Shown in pieces: positions 41,913 to 50,221 of a stretch of 64,000 bases of DNA. A program made the position numbers and the translations under genes. A model generated the notes under the pieces. That model was given only the letters and a program-made list of their open reading frames with translations, did not search any database and was not told the DNA's origin. Every line of letters starts with the position of its first letter. Position 1 is the stretch's first letter. This DNA comes from Perlabentimonas sp964490015 (GTDB taxonomy: Bacteria > Bacteroidota > Bacteroidia > Bacteroidales > Tenuifilaceae). The stretch spans positions 1-64,000 of the forward strand of contig CAZBBA010000005.1 of assembly GCA_964490015.1 (NCBI GenBank). Direction: 5' to 3'.

Positions 41913-42002
41913 CATTCAACCCCTTCGGGGTTGCGGAAATGCCCGCATCCTCCGCCCCGCATGGTATGCGGGGCTATTTTAATTCGATCCCTTCGGGATC
42001 GC
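41913..42002. repeat. Right 90 bp triple-hairpin direct repeat
   Basis: This is the partner of 41092-41181, with the same three hairpins at 41917-41933, 41954-41974 and 41985-42001. All five differences lie between the first and second hairpin; every stem is conserved. That pattern suggests selection or recent copying by the transposase. Confidence 0.85.
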
Positions 42003-42132
42003 CCAAAGTACATTTATAACGTCCTTAATCTACCCCCATCGCTGTTTTACGCGTGGCATTATTCCCTGCAAATCGCCAACTTTTTTTTTAGGCAGGGCAG
42101 TTGCAGCTGTTTTTCCCTTGCCCACAACCTCA

Positions 42133-42228
42133 GGCATGGCATTGCAGGGGTTGTTTTTCATGAACCGGATCGTGGGCATGGCATTGCAGGGGTTGTTTTT
42201 CATGAACCGGATCGTGGGCATGGCATTG
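42133..42228. repeat. 42 bp tandem repeat, 2.3 copies
   Basis: The unit starting GGCATGGCATTGCAGGGG is present at 42133-42174 and 42175-42216 without a visible difference, and its first 12 bases recur at 42217-42228. The length is a multiple of three, so an open frame passes through, but coding is doubtful. It is probably a variable-number repeat created by slippage next to the REP island. Confidence 0.85.
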
Positions 42229-42527
42229 TTGGGCTACAATGGGCTTATAAAACTCGAGCTGGCGATTGTAAGCAAATGGAGATACAGATTGGAATACGCT
42301 TATCTCCATACACAGGTACTTAGACTTAACCCTGCAGCTGTTGTACACACAATGCATCAGCTATTAACTATTCCCATTAGGGCTATAGGCTCCATGAACC
42401 TAAAGGTTGAGCACTTGTATGGCCAGTAAGCAGCGCTCTGAAGTGGAGGTTAAATCCATATAGTGCGATGATATGGTTAAAGCCAAGTCCTATTTCAATA
42501 CTTTTGGGCGGGCAACAGTAGCAGCAG

Positions 42528-43154
42528 CTACCCCTTCCGATACCTATACCTCGATCCGGCAATTAGCATCAAGGCCAGCAGAACAAAAACCATGGTAATG
42601 GTCACACTACTTATGGTCACGCTCTTATATCCCAGTTTGCTTACATCAACAAAAAAATAGGGATATATCCCCGTGAAAGCACCCCTAACTAAAGTAAATA
42701 ACAAGTACAATGCAGGGTAAACTAGCTGCTTGTAGGCTAGACTATACGATAAGCCCTTTTTAGGCGTGTAGTACAACCAGTAAAACAGGAATAAGAGTGG
42801 CACCACTGAATGCAACAGCTCATCGACAAACTGCTGAAATCCTTGAGGATTCCATGTTCCACGCAGCATAAGGCTATATATAGCGCCCACCACAATAATA
42901 TAAACAAGTATTGCGGTTTGGGTATTGGGGTTACAGAGAATTGCGCAACGTCGCTTGGACTCAAAGACAAAAGCAGTGAATGCAGCTGCAACCATAATAT
43001 TGGTGAGTATGGTAAAGTAGCTGAACAGGTTTAGCGATGCTAATAGCGCACCACCCTCGGCAAATGTATAGGTAAGAATAAACTGGGAAAGAATGGCGAA
43101 CCAGGCAACTACGGCCCCCACCAAAGCAAAAACCTTTCGATTTGTTGAACTCAT
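42528..43154 (-). CDS. Pr6Pr-family membrane protein
   Basis: A 208-residue integral membrane protein with six predicted helices and short loops. The motifs LNLFSYFTILTNIMVAA, SLMLRGTWNPQGFQQFVDELLHSVVPLLFL and a basic C-terminus fit the bacterial Pr6Pr (FAR-17a/AIG1-like) family, whose biochemical function is unknown in bacteria; eukaryotic relatives hydrolyse lipids. The conserved His of HSVVP and the Asp/Glu before it could be catalytic. It follows pirin by 45 bp on the same strand. Confidence 0.82.
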   Translation of the reverse strand: MSSTNRKVFALVGAVVAWFAILSQFILTYTFAEGGALLASLNLFSYFTILTNIMVAAAFTAFVFESKRRCAILCNPNTQTAILVYIIVVGAIYSLMLRGTWNPQGFQQFVDELLHSVVPLLFLFYWLYYTPKKGLSYSLAYKQLVYPALYLLFTLVRGAFTGIYPYFFVDVSKLGYKSVTISSVTITMVFVLLALMLIAGSRYRYRKG

Positions 43155-43199
43155 AATATCTAAATAAAGCCTTAACAGAACAATTATTAATCCACTTTT

Positions 43200-44216
43200 C
43201 TATCTTTTTTCCTCGCGCCCATCGGCATACTTGGCAAAGCGACCAGCGCTGCGGGGATGAACATGATCATATCGGTTCCAGGGCCATCCCCCAAACTGTG
43301 TTTTCTGATAATCCCTAATGGCCTGATGGATCTCCTGCTGCGTATTCATCACAAAAGGACCATGCTGTACCACGGGCTCCTCGATGGGCATTCCCTGTAA
43401 CAGAAGTAGTAGGCTATCGGAGCTGCCACTCTCCACCACCACATCGTGCCCGGCAAACATCTCAATAGAGTTCATTGGCGACACTTCAATGCCTGCAACC
43501 TTAATGGAACTGCCCTTGTAGAAGTATAGCATTCGCCTCACCTCGGGCGAAGCGGCTGGAATAACCCATTTAGCCCCGGCTTGCATGGTAACTGGCCAAA
43601 TGGCCACCTCGTTGGCTGGGTCGGCGGCCCACGAATCGGGGGCGGGTGGTGGCGCAGCAATATCGCCATACTTGCCAGCCGCCAGATAAATCTCGGTGGT
43701 TCGCCCCTGATCATCTTTTGTTACAATAGTGGGAACATCCTCAGCCCAAAGCATGGCGTAATGGGGATCGCAAAACTTGCGCGACTGAGGCAGGTTAAGC
43801 CAGATTTGAAATAGCTCCAAATGGTTATCCTTATCGCTGTTAATCAACGGGAACATCTCGCTGTGTTGAAGACCAGCACCAGCCGTCATCCACTGCACAT
43901 CGCCCTTGCCGTATCGACCCGACGCACCATGCGAATCGGAGTGGTCCACAAATCCGTTTAGCACAATAGTAACAGTTTCAAATCCCCTGTGGGGATGGGC
44001 AGGAAAACCTGGAATAGTCTCGCCATGGTACATTCGCCAGCCATCCTTAATGGTAAAATCCTGTCCCAAATATCTGTCAGCCAACGAAGCTTCGGGTCCC
44101 ATTTCGCTATTACCTTTGGGGTAGAAATCGAGATGATGAACACAGAACAAAAATGGGTCAACGGTATCCCACATAAACCCTAGGGGCTTAATGTTGTTAA
44201 TTATCTTATTGTACAT
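43200..44216 (-). CDS. Pirin-family protein
   Basis: A 338-residue double-cupin protein. The metal ligands are in HPHRGFETVTIVLNG with HSDSHG following, and in AGLQHSEMF near residue 120, all conserved as in pirins. The second cupin (about 210-330) is poorly conserved, as usual. Some bacterial pirins degrade quercetin or modulate pyruvate metabolism; the role here is unknown. It is slightly longer than most (about 290). It may be cotranscribed with the downstream Pr6Pr gene. Confidence 0.9.
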   Translation of the reverse strand: MYNKIINNIKPLGFMWDTVDPFLFCVHHLDFYPKGNSEMGPEASLADRYLGQDFTIKDGWRMYHGETIPGFPAHPHRGFETVTIVLNGFVDHSDSHGASGRYGKGDVQWMTAGAGLQHSEMFPLINSDKDNHLELFQIWLNLPQSRKFCDPHYAMLWAEDVPTIVTKDDQGRTTEIYLAAGKYGDIAAPPPAPDSWAADPANEVAIWPVTMQAGAKWVIPAASPEVRRMLYFYKGSSIKVAGIEVSPMNSIEMFAGHDVVVESGSSDSLLLLLQGMPIEEPVVQHGPFVMNTQQEIHQAIRDYQKTQFGGWPWNRYDHVHPRSAGRFAKYADGREEKR

Positions 44217-44358
44217 GGCGATGGTTTTTTTAAATTTCGTAAAATGGTATGTGAAAAGTACAAATATTTTCAGAAGAATAGCTCGATAATTCTAACAAAT
44301 CTGTCAGCAGCTGAATAATTGATTACAATTTTGCTACATTAGCGCAAATTATTTACAA

Positions 44359-47300
44359 ATGGGTTGCTTTAACCTCAATGGCAAAGTTTTAACATCATTT
44401 TTAGCAGGGTTTTTAATCCTGCTGACAACCGCTGTGTTGGCAAATGAAAGAAATTCTATACGTGTAGGGATATACCAGAACGACCCAAAGGTATTTGTCG
44501 AAAACGGTAAGCCCAAGGGGATATTTGTGGATATAATGGACGAGATTGCCAAGCGCGAGGGATGGCAACTTGAGTACATATTTGGAACTTGGAACGAGAA
44601 CATGAAAAGGCTTGACGCCTTTGAGTTAGATATCCTACTAGACGTATCATACTCGGAACAAAGAGCAAACCAGTTTGTACTTAACAGCATTTTTGTGATA
44701 GATGACTGGCTAGAGGTTTTTACAACCAATAAGCTGCTCTTGGAATCGGTACATAGCCTCCAGGGGAAACGGCTGGCCGTTCTTGAGGGATCAATACAGG
44801 AACAGTTTATGGAAAAGGCGGTGAAGGAGGAGTTCAACATCGACTTTGCCGTTATCCCTTTTGCCGATTACCCCCAGGCCGTGCAATCGCTTAAGGATGG
44901 TGAAGCCGATGCAATAGTTGCCTCAAGGTTTTTCTATTTCTCCAAGGAACGGACAAAGGAAATTATGCCCACCTCCCTAATCCTTCGCCCATCGTTCACA
45001 TTCTTTGCTTTCCCCAAGCATCAGAGCCAAAGCATCATAATCGCCATCGATAACCAGCTGATGGATATGAAGAACGATCCCGAGTCGGAATACTATAAAG
45101 CTATTAAGCATTGGATAAGACCCACCATAAACCCCTACAGCTCATTTTTAAGATGGGCCGTGATCATTATTCTTCTATTCTTTATTGCCTCGGCCGCATT
45201 TATTATTACCCTTCGCCATGAAATAAGGGTTCGGACAGCCAAACTTCAGCAAAACAACCGAGACATCAAGAATATGGTTTTAGAGTTGGAAACAGTTATT
45301 TCTGAATACCAAAAAGCGGAGAAGGAACTCACCAAGTTTAGGTTTATGGTTGAGAATGCCAGACAAGAGGTATACCTAGCCAAACCCGATGGTGGTTTAG
45401 TTTTTGGCAACAATGCCGTTTGCAACAGCCTTGGTTACAGCACCGATGAACTGGTTGAAGGAGGCATTAAACTTTTCGACTCAATTTATGGCCAAAAGCA
45501 CCAAGAGCTTTATAACGCGCTAATACAGGGTGAACTCCCAGCCTACGAAACAACCCATTTCACCAAGGGAGGCCGCAAACTTCATAAACTCGTAAAATCG
45601 TTCTACATCGAGATTAGCGGAGAAGACTTTATTTGTCACTTTGCCGAGGATATTACCGATCAGAAAAAGGCTATAAAGGCCTTGCAGGAGAGTCAGGCAC
45701 TTTTCCAAACTTTAGCCAAAATGTCGCCAGTAGGAATTTTCCGTACAAGAGCCGATGGATACACAACCTACGTAAATCCAAAGTGGTGCGAACTTTCGGG
45801 CATTTCGCTCGAACATGCCCAGGGCGACAGTTGGATTAATGCCGTTCACCCTGACGATCGCGAAATAGTGCTGAACGAGTGGAAAGAGCGATCCAGCAAA
45901 GGTTTACCCTCAAACGCCGAGTACCGTTTTTTGCGGAAAGATGGCCGTATTGTATGGGTGTTGGGAAATGCTCTCCCCGAGAGGGACGGCAACGAGATAA
46001 TTGGTTACATCGGCACAATAACCGATATTACGGCCCAAAAGCAAACCGAACAACTGCTTGAGCAAAAGGCTCTTGATATTAAAACCCAATCGGAAAAGTA
46101 CCTTGAACTCCTCGATTTGGCCACCGATGCCTTTTTCCAGGGCGATTCCAAGGGCAACCTGATTATGGTGAACAAGGCGGCCTGCGAGCTAACCGGTTTC
46201 TCCTCCAACGAACTATTGACCCTAAACATGCGCGATCTTTTCTCGAACAGCGAGATTAACCAAAAACCACTGCGCTACGACCTGCTGGAAAAGGGTGAGA
46301 TAATTAAGAATGAGAGGCAAATTAGGACTAAATCGGGGGAGTATAAGTACGTTGAGATGAACTCCAAAAAAATGCCCGACGGAACATACCAATCGTTCTT
46401 TAGGAATATAACCGATCGAAAAAATGCGGAACTCCTTCTACAACAAAAAGCCGAAGAGATTGCGGCTCAAAACGAGGTGTATCGTCAGCTAAATATTGAA
46501 CTCACTAAGGCTAAAGCCAAAGCCGAGGAGAGCGATAAGCTGAAGTCGGCGTTTTTGGCCAATATGAGCCACGAGATTAGAACACCCATGAATGCCATTT
46601 GCGGTTTCTCCAGGCTGCTCGATCGTAATAATCTGGATGAGGCTAAACGCCACGACTACATCGAGATTATTAATACTAATAGCCAACAGCTGCTGGGAAT
46701 TATTAACGATATTGTTGACATCTCTAAGATTGAGTCGGGGCTTGTAACACTCGCCAACAGCGAATTCGACTTAGCAGACATGATTAGCAGCACCGTAAAA
46801 ACGCTAACCCCTACTCTACTATCATCCGAAGTTAACCTTAACTTCTCGCTAGGGATACCTGCATCGCAGTGTAAAATTATTGGCGACGAGACAAAAGTTC
46901 GTCAAGTGCTAACCAACCTGGTAGTAAATGCCATTAAGTTTACACCAAAAGGGAGTATTACTGTAAAATGTAGGCTTGCGAACGAGAAGTTCCTAGAGGT
47001 TGAGGTAAAAGATACCGGGATAGGCATCCCTGAGGAGTCTGTTGAGAAAGTATTTGAACGATTCCATCAGGTAGAGGGCGCCTCGAACGAAAGCAGAAAA
47101 GGAACCGGACTTGGACTGGCAATATCCAAAGGATTTGTGGAATTAATGGGTGGTCAAATTTGGGCCCAATCGAAACTAGGTGAAGGTTCGTCATTCTTCT
47201 TCACCCTTCCTTACCATCCTACCATAAAAACTGAAAATAACCCCATCAAACCTAAAGACGATGAAAAAGATAAGGTTTGGAAGGGAAAAACAATTCTGAT

Positions 47301-47643
47301 TGCAGAGGACGATGAGCCAACCCTATTCTACCTAACCGAAGTGCTTGGCAGTTCGGGAGCTACCATAATCTGTGTGAAAAATGGACAGGAGGCCGTAGAG
47401 AAATGCAAACCCGGAAATGACGTAGATATTGTTTTAATGGATATTAAAATCCCCATCATCGATGGGTTTGAAGCCACTGAGCAGATACGAAAGTTTAACA
47501 AAACCTTGCCGATTATTGCCCAAACAGCTTACGCTTTCCCAGCCGATCATCAGAAAGCGAAAGAGGTGGGCTGCAATGCTTTTATCACCAAACCCATAGA
47601 TAGGGAAATACTGATTCAAACCATTCAGTGGCTACTGGGCTAG
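44359..47643 (+). CDS. Hybrid sensor kinase with solute-binding-like sensor
   Basis: A 1094-residue hybrid kinase. It has a signal peptide (to about residue 28), a periplasmic SBP_bac_3-type domain (about 33-255, starting IRVGIYQNDPKVFVENGKPK), and one membrane segment (about 266-287). Three PAS domains follow (about 325-430, 445-555 and 570-690), then HisKA with phospho-acceptor in FLANMSHEIRTPMNAI, an ATPase domain with NAIKFT, DTGIGIPEE and GTGLGLAISKG, and a C-terminal receiver with Asp in DIVLMDIKIPIIDGFE. The sensor resembles amino-acid-binding proteins and BvgS/EvgS-type sensors. There is no Hpt or output domain, so phosphate may be passed to a separate protein. The stop codon touches that of the convergent EamA gene. 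Confidence 0.94.
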   Translation: MGCFNLNGKVLTSFLAGFLILLTTAVLANERNSIRVGIYQNDPKVFVENGKPKGIFVDIMDEIAKREGWQLEYIFGTWNENMKRLDAFELDILLDVSYSEQRANQFVLNSIFVIDDWLEVFTTNKLLLESVHSLQGKRLAVLEGSIQEQFMEKAVKEEFNIDFAVIPFADYPQAVQSLKDGEADAIVASRFFYFSKERTKEIMPTSLILRPSFTFFAFPKHQSQSIIIAIDNQLMDMKNDPESEYYKAIKHWIRPTINPYSSFLRWAVIIILLFFIASAAFIITLRHEIRVRTAKLQQNNRDIKNMVLELETVISEYQKAEKELTKFRFMVENARQEVYLAKPDGGLVFGNNAVCNSLGYSTDELVEGGIKLFDSIYGQKHQELYNALIQGELPAYETTHFTKGGRKLHKLVKSFYIEISGEDFICHFAEDITDQKKAIKALQESQALFQTLAKMSPVGIFRTRADGYTTYVNPKWCELSGISLEHAQGDSWINAVHPDDREIVLNEWKERSSKGLPSNAEYRFLRKDGRIVWVLGNALPERDGNEIIGYIGTITDITAQKQTEQLLEQKALDIKTQSEKYLELLDLATDAFFQGDSKGNLIMVNKAACELTGFSSNELLTLNMRDLFSNSEINQKPLRYDLLEKGEIIKNERQIRTKSGEYKYVEMNSKKMPDGTYQSFFRNITDRKNAELLLQQKAEEIAAQNEVYRQLNIELTKAKAKAEESDKLKSAFLANMSHEIRTPMNAICGFSRLLDRNNLDEAKRHDYIEIINTNSQQLLGIINDIVDISKIESGLVTLANSEFDLADMISSTVKTLTPTLLSSEVNLNFSLGIPASQCKIIGDETKVRQVLTNLVVNAIKFTPKGSITVKCRLANEKFLEVEVKDTGIGIPEESVEKVFERFHQVEGASNESRKGTGLGLAISKGFVELMGGQIWAQSKLGEGSSFFFTLPYHPTIKTENNPIKPKDDEKDKVWKGKTILIAEDDEPTLFYLTEVLGSSGATIICVKNGQEAVEKCKPGNDVDIVLMDIKIPIIDGFEATEQIRKFNKTLPIIAQTAYAFPADHQKAKEVGCNAFITKPIDREILIQTIQWLLG

Positions 47644-48516
47644 CTATCGGCTTCGTCGGTTTACAATGTAAACCCCACTTAAGACTAAGGCTCCCCCTAC
47701 TATTTGGTTTACGCTTAACCCCTCGCCCAAAAGCGGAATGGCCAGCAATGCCGTAACAACCGACTGCGAGAGCAGCGTAACCGATACGTTGGTGCCCTTT
47801 AGATGACCCAGCGCATAGTTAATGCAAATCCACCCACCAAAGTGAGCAACTAGCCCCAAACCGCCAAGTGCTACCCAGGTTGTAGAAGAGTATCCAAGGA
47901 AAGGATTTCCTATAAGGAGGTTGGCAAAAAACAGCAGGATTACCATAAAAAGGATGGAGAAGGTCATAAAGGAAATTGTATCGACCCTTTTGCGCGAATC
48001 GAGGGTGAAGATTAGGTATAGCGCATAAAAGAATCCTGCAACGATGGAGAGCAAATCGCCATAGTTAAAATTCATGGAACGCCAGGCCTGCAAACCAATA
48101 AGCACATTAAGCCCCACAAGGGCCAGAAGCAAACCATACCAGAACTTTGGCGCTAAACGTTCACGAAAAACCACCAGCGAGATTAAACCAACCCAAACGG
48201 GAGCATTATTCGCCAATAATGTTGCGGTTGCTGCCGATGTGAGTAAGATTGCGGTATTCCAAAGGAATAGATCGAAAGCAAAAAAAACTGCGCCAATAAA
48301 AATAAGCCACAGATCGCGACTCGAAGGAACCTTCATCCCCATGTATATCCAAATTGGCAAAATGGCAATGCCCGCAATTAATACGCGGTAAAAGGTAGAT
48401 ACCGAACCCGGCACGTTGGCAATCTTAACAAAAATTGCCGAGAACCCAATACACAAGATCCCAACAACCAGCGCAATATATGCCAACGAGGGCGATGCGA
48501 GAATCCTCTTAACCAT
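47644..48516 (-). CDS. EamA/DMT-superfamily exporter
   Basis: A 290-residue inner-membrane protein with ten predicted helices forming two EamA repeats. Typical words are GFSAIFVKIANVPGSVSTFYRV in helix 1-2 and NNAPVWVGLISLVVFRERLAPK at the end of the first repeat. The second repeat ends LLSQSVVTALLAIPLLGEGLSVNQIVGGALVLSGVYIVN. Family members export amino acids, nucleobases or other metabolites; the substrate is unknown. It is divergent from truA, with -7 boxes of identical sequence on both strands in the 111 bp between start codons. Confidence 0.92.
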   Translation of the reverse strand: MVKRILASPSLAYIALVVGILCIGFSAIFVKIANVPGSVSTFYRVLIAGIAILPIWIYMGMKVPSSRDLWLIFIGAVFFAFDLFLWNTAILLTSAATATLLANNAPVWVGLISLVVFRERLAPKFWYGLLLALVGLNVLIGLQAWRSMNFNYGDLLSIVAGFFYALYLIFTLDSRKRVDTISFMTFSILFMVILLFFANLLIGNPFLGYSSTTWVALGGLGLVAHFGGWICINYALGHLKGTNVSVTLLSQSVVTALLAIPLLGEGLSVNQIVGGALVLSGVYIVNRRSR

Positions 48517-48535
48517 TCGATTCGAAATTTGCCCG

Positions 48536-48543
48536 CAAATCTA
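48536..48543 (-). promoter_or_regulatory. -7 box of the EamA gene
   Basis: The minus strand reads TAGATTTG, matching TAnnTTTG. The predicted start near 48529 leaves a leader of about 13 nt. The same 8-mer serves truA on the other strand. Confidence 0.55.
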
Positions 48544-48595
48544 CAGCCGATTTTTGGCATTTACTCATCTTCTCCAATAAATCTAAAGTTATTAC

Positions 48596-48603
48596 TAGAT
48601 TTG
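48596..48603 (+). promoter_or_regulatory. -7 box of truA
   Basis: TAGATTTG matches TAnnTTTG, with a start near 48610, 18 nt before the TTG start codon of truA. This excludes longer truA starts upstream. Confidence 0.6.
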
Positions 48604-48627
48604 CCCCATATTTTAAAAAACAACCCG

Positions 48628-49434
48628 TTGAGATATTTTGTTGAGATAAGCTACAAAGGATATAATTACAGAGGCTGGCAACGACAACCCGATGTGCCAA
48701 CAATACAGGAAACAATTGAACACTGCATAAGCAGAGTTTTGCACAAGCCCATAACATGTATAGGTTGTGGCCGTACCGATGCCATGGTACATGCCAGCCA
48801 GTTCTTTTTCCATTTCGATTTTTACAATTCCATTGATTTCGATCTAAAATTCCGCCTCAACAAGATGCTTCCGGCTGATATAAGTATCATCAACATTTAT
48901 CAGGTTGATGATTACCCACACGCACAGTTTAGCGCCATTTCGAGAACTTACGACTACTTAATACACACGCATAAGGATCCTTTCCTTGGCGAGCTAAGCG
49001 CGCTTTACCCGCTGGAGTTTAACATACCTAATATGCACAGGGCATTACACCTAATACCTGGGCAATCTGATTTTGCGAACTTATGCCTATGTCCAAGCCA
49101 CCAAAGCACAACACTTTGTGAGGTATCGTCGGTAAAATTGCTTGTAAACTCTAGCGCCAAGATGCTCCGAGTAAGACTATCGGCCAACCGATTCCTGCAA
49201 GGAATGATGAGAATAATTGTGAAGCAGCTTATTGATGTTGGTACAGGCCAAATGAGCCTCGAGGAGTTTGAGGCACACCTAAATGGGACAAAAAAGATTA
49301 CCAACCATAAACCTGCATACCCGCAAGGACTTTACCTTTCGGAGGTTCGATATCCCTTCCTTAATCTAACAAATACGTCCACCTTTTTCAGGCTTATGGA
49401 TGATGCCCTCTGGGAGGAGATTCAGCTATTGTAA
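48628..49434 (+). CDS. truA: tRNA pseudouridine(38-40) synthase
   Basis: TruA isomerises uridines 38-40 in the anticodon arm of tRNAs. The protein starts RYFVEISYKGYNYRGWQRQP, the family's normal N-terminus, preceded by a TTG codon (48628-48630) that must be the start; no ATG or GTG is in frame nearby. The catalytic Asp is in GCGRTDAMVHA (usually RTDxGVHA, so Met replaces Gly). RLNKMLPADI, RTYDYLIH and FLQGMMRIIVKQLIDVG follow. The length is 268 residues, normal. The stop lies 6 bp from that of the convergent methyltransferase gene. Confidence 0.93.
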   Translation: MRYFVEISYKGYNYRGWQRQPDVPTIQETIEHCISRVLHKPITCIGCGRTDAMVHASQFFFHFDFYNSIDFDLKFRLNKMLPADISIINIYQVDDYPHAQFSAISRTYDYLIHTHKDPFLGELSALYPLEFNIPNMHRALHLIPGQSDFANLCLCPSHQSTTLCEVSSVKLLVNSSAKMLRVRLSANRFLQGMMRIIVKQLIDVGTGQMSLEEFEAHLNGTKKITNHKPAYPQGLYLSEVRYPFLNLTNTSTFFRLMDDALWEEIQLL

Positions 49435-49440
49435 AAGGCA

Positions 49441-50076
49441 TCAAGCCTTAAACCGAATGGTGCGCCCCTTCACATTCAGCGAGACGAAACCAAACTTTTC
49501 TGCAATAAACTCCAACGCACGTTGATGGTAAAAGAACACGTGAGTGGGATCGTTCTTGTAGTACCACTTCAAAAAATTCACATCCTCGGAGTAAATATCG
49601 GTCATACATATTAGCTCGCCACCGGGTTTAAGCATCGATCTCAGCTGTTCAAACTCCCTATTGGGCTTGTAAAAATGCTCTATCACCTCGCAGCTAACAA
49701 TGTAATCGTATTGAGAGTTTAGCAATTCGATACTATTACAGAAAAATGGGTCGTATTGCACGATATTATATGCTTTCTCCAAAAGCATCTGGGAGATAAC
49801 AGGACCGGGGCCAGCACCAAAATCAAGCCCATGGTGCTGCGGTGTAAATTCCGTAAGAACAATATCAACAAGAGGTCGGACAAAATCGCGGAACCCTGGA
49901 TCGTGCACATCGTTGTTGTGTTCAAGGTACCGTGCCTTCTCATTGTCGTAGTTTAGTAATTTCTCAGGATCGACAAAGATTGAGCTGCAGCCCTTGCATC
50001 TAAAATAATCGCGCTTTAAGTAGGTAAAAAAAAGAGTTGAGTTGTTCTCGCAAAGTGGACATTTTGGGATTCCCAT
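49441..50076 (-). CDS. Class I SAM-dependent methyltransferase with zinc ribbon
   Basis: A 211-residue enzyme. It begins with a zinc ribbon (KCPLCENNS and FRCKGCSSIF, four cysteines) and has the SAM-binding motif I in HHGLDFGAGPGPVIS near residue 85. IVSCEVIEHFYKPNREFEQL (motif with the acidic adenine contact) and LKPGGELICMTDI follow. This layout is shared with methyltransferases acting on small molecules, sugars or envelope lipids, and the substrate cannot be named. It is preceded by a -7 box at 50105-50112. Confidence 0.88.
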   Translation of the reverse strand: MGIPKCPLCENNSTLFFTYLKRDYFRCKGCSSIFVDPEKLLNYDNEKARYLEHNNDVHDPGFRDFVRPLVDIVLTEFTPQHHGLDFGAGPGPVISQMLLEKAYNIVQYDPFFCNSIELLNSQYDYIVSCEVIEHFYKPNREFEQLRSMLKPGGELICMTDIYSEDVNFLKWYYKNDPTHVFFYHQRALEFIAEKFGFVSLNVKGRTIRFKA

Positions 50077-50104
50077 AGGTTTATTAATTGTTATGCCGAA
50101 ACGA

Positions 50105-50112
50105 CAAACATA
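50105..50112 (-). promoter_or_regulatory. -7 box of the methyltransferase gene
   Basis: The minus strand reads TATGTTTG, matching TAnnTTTG. The predicted start near 50098 leaves a leader of about 22 nt. No -33 element is clear. Confidence 0.5.
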
Positions 50113-50201
50113 AGAAATTTGATGAGAAATAAACAGGAATACTTACCTGATTTGGCTTTTGCCAAATAACAAACGCTACTTTAACCCGATTTCAATAAAA
50201 A

Positions 50202-50214
50202 AGCCACTTAGGCT
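50202..50214 (-). terminator. Short terminator of the transglutaminase gene
   Basis: On the minus strand AGCC-TAAGT-GGCT forms a 4 bp stem followed by six T residues. It lies 8 bp after the stop codon. The stem is short, so termination may be weak. Confidence 0.35.
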
Positions 50215-50221
50215 AACGTTG

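Larger units (their letters stand above)
41910..42527. other. Non-coding region right of the transposase
   Basis: This region of about 620 bp contains the right 90 bp REP repeat, then a T9 run followed by AGG (42083-42094) like that on the left side, and a 42 bp tandem repeat (42133-42228). Open frames exist on both strands across the tandem repeat (for instance 42118-42429 plus), but they overlap each other and resemble nothing I know, so I do not call a gene. Confidence 0.5.

Noticed and set aside
42133..42228. Possible CRISPR array
   Set aside because: The unit is a head-to-tail 42 bp tandem with no spacers and only 2.3 copies; no cas genes nearby.
42118..42429. Plus-strand open frame through the 42 bp tandem repeat
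   Set aside because: A competing frame exists on the other strand, there is no promoter, and the protein is mostly repeat plus unfamiliar sequence; insufficient to call a gene.
48529..48627. Longer N-terminus for truA from TTG 48529
   Set aside because: It would precede the promoter box at 48596 and adds residues absent from the family.
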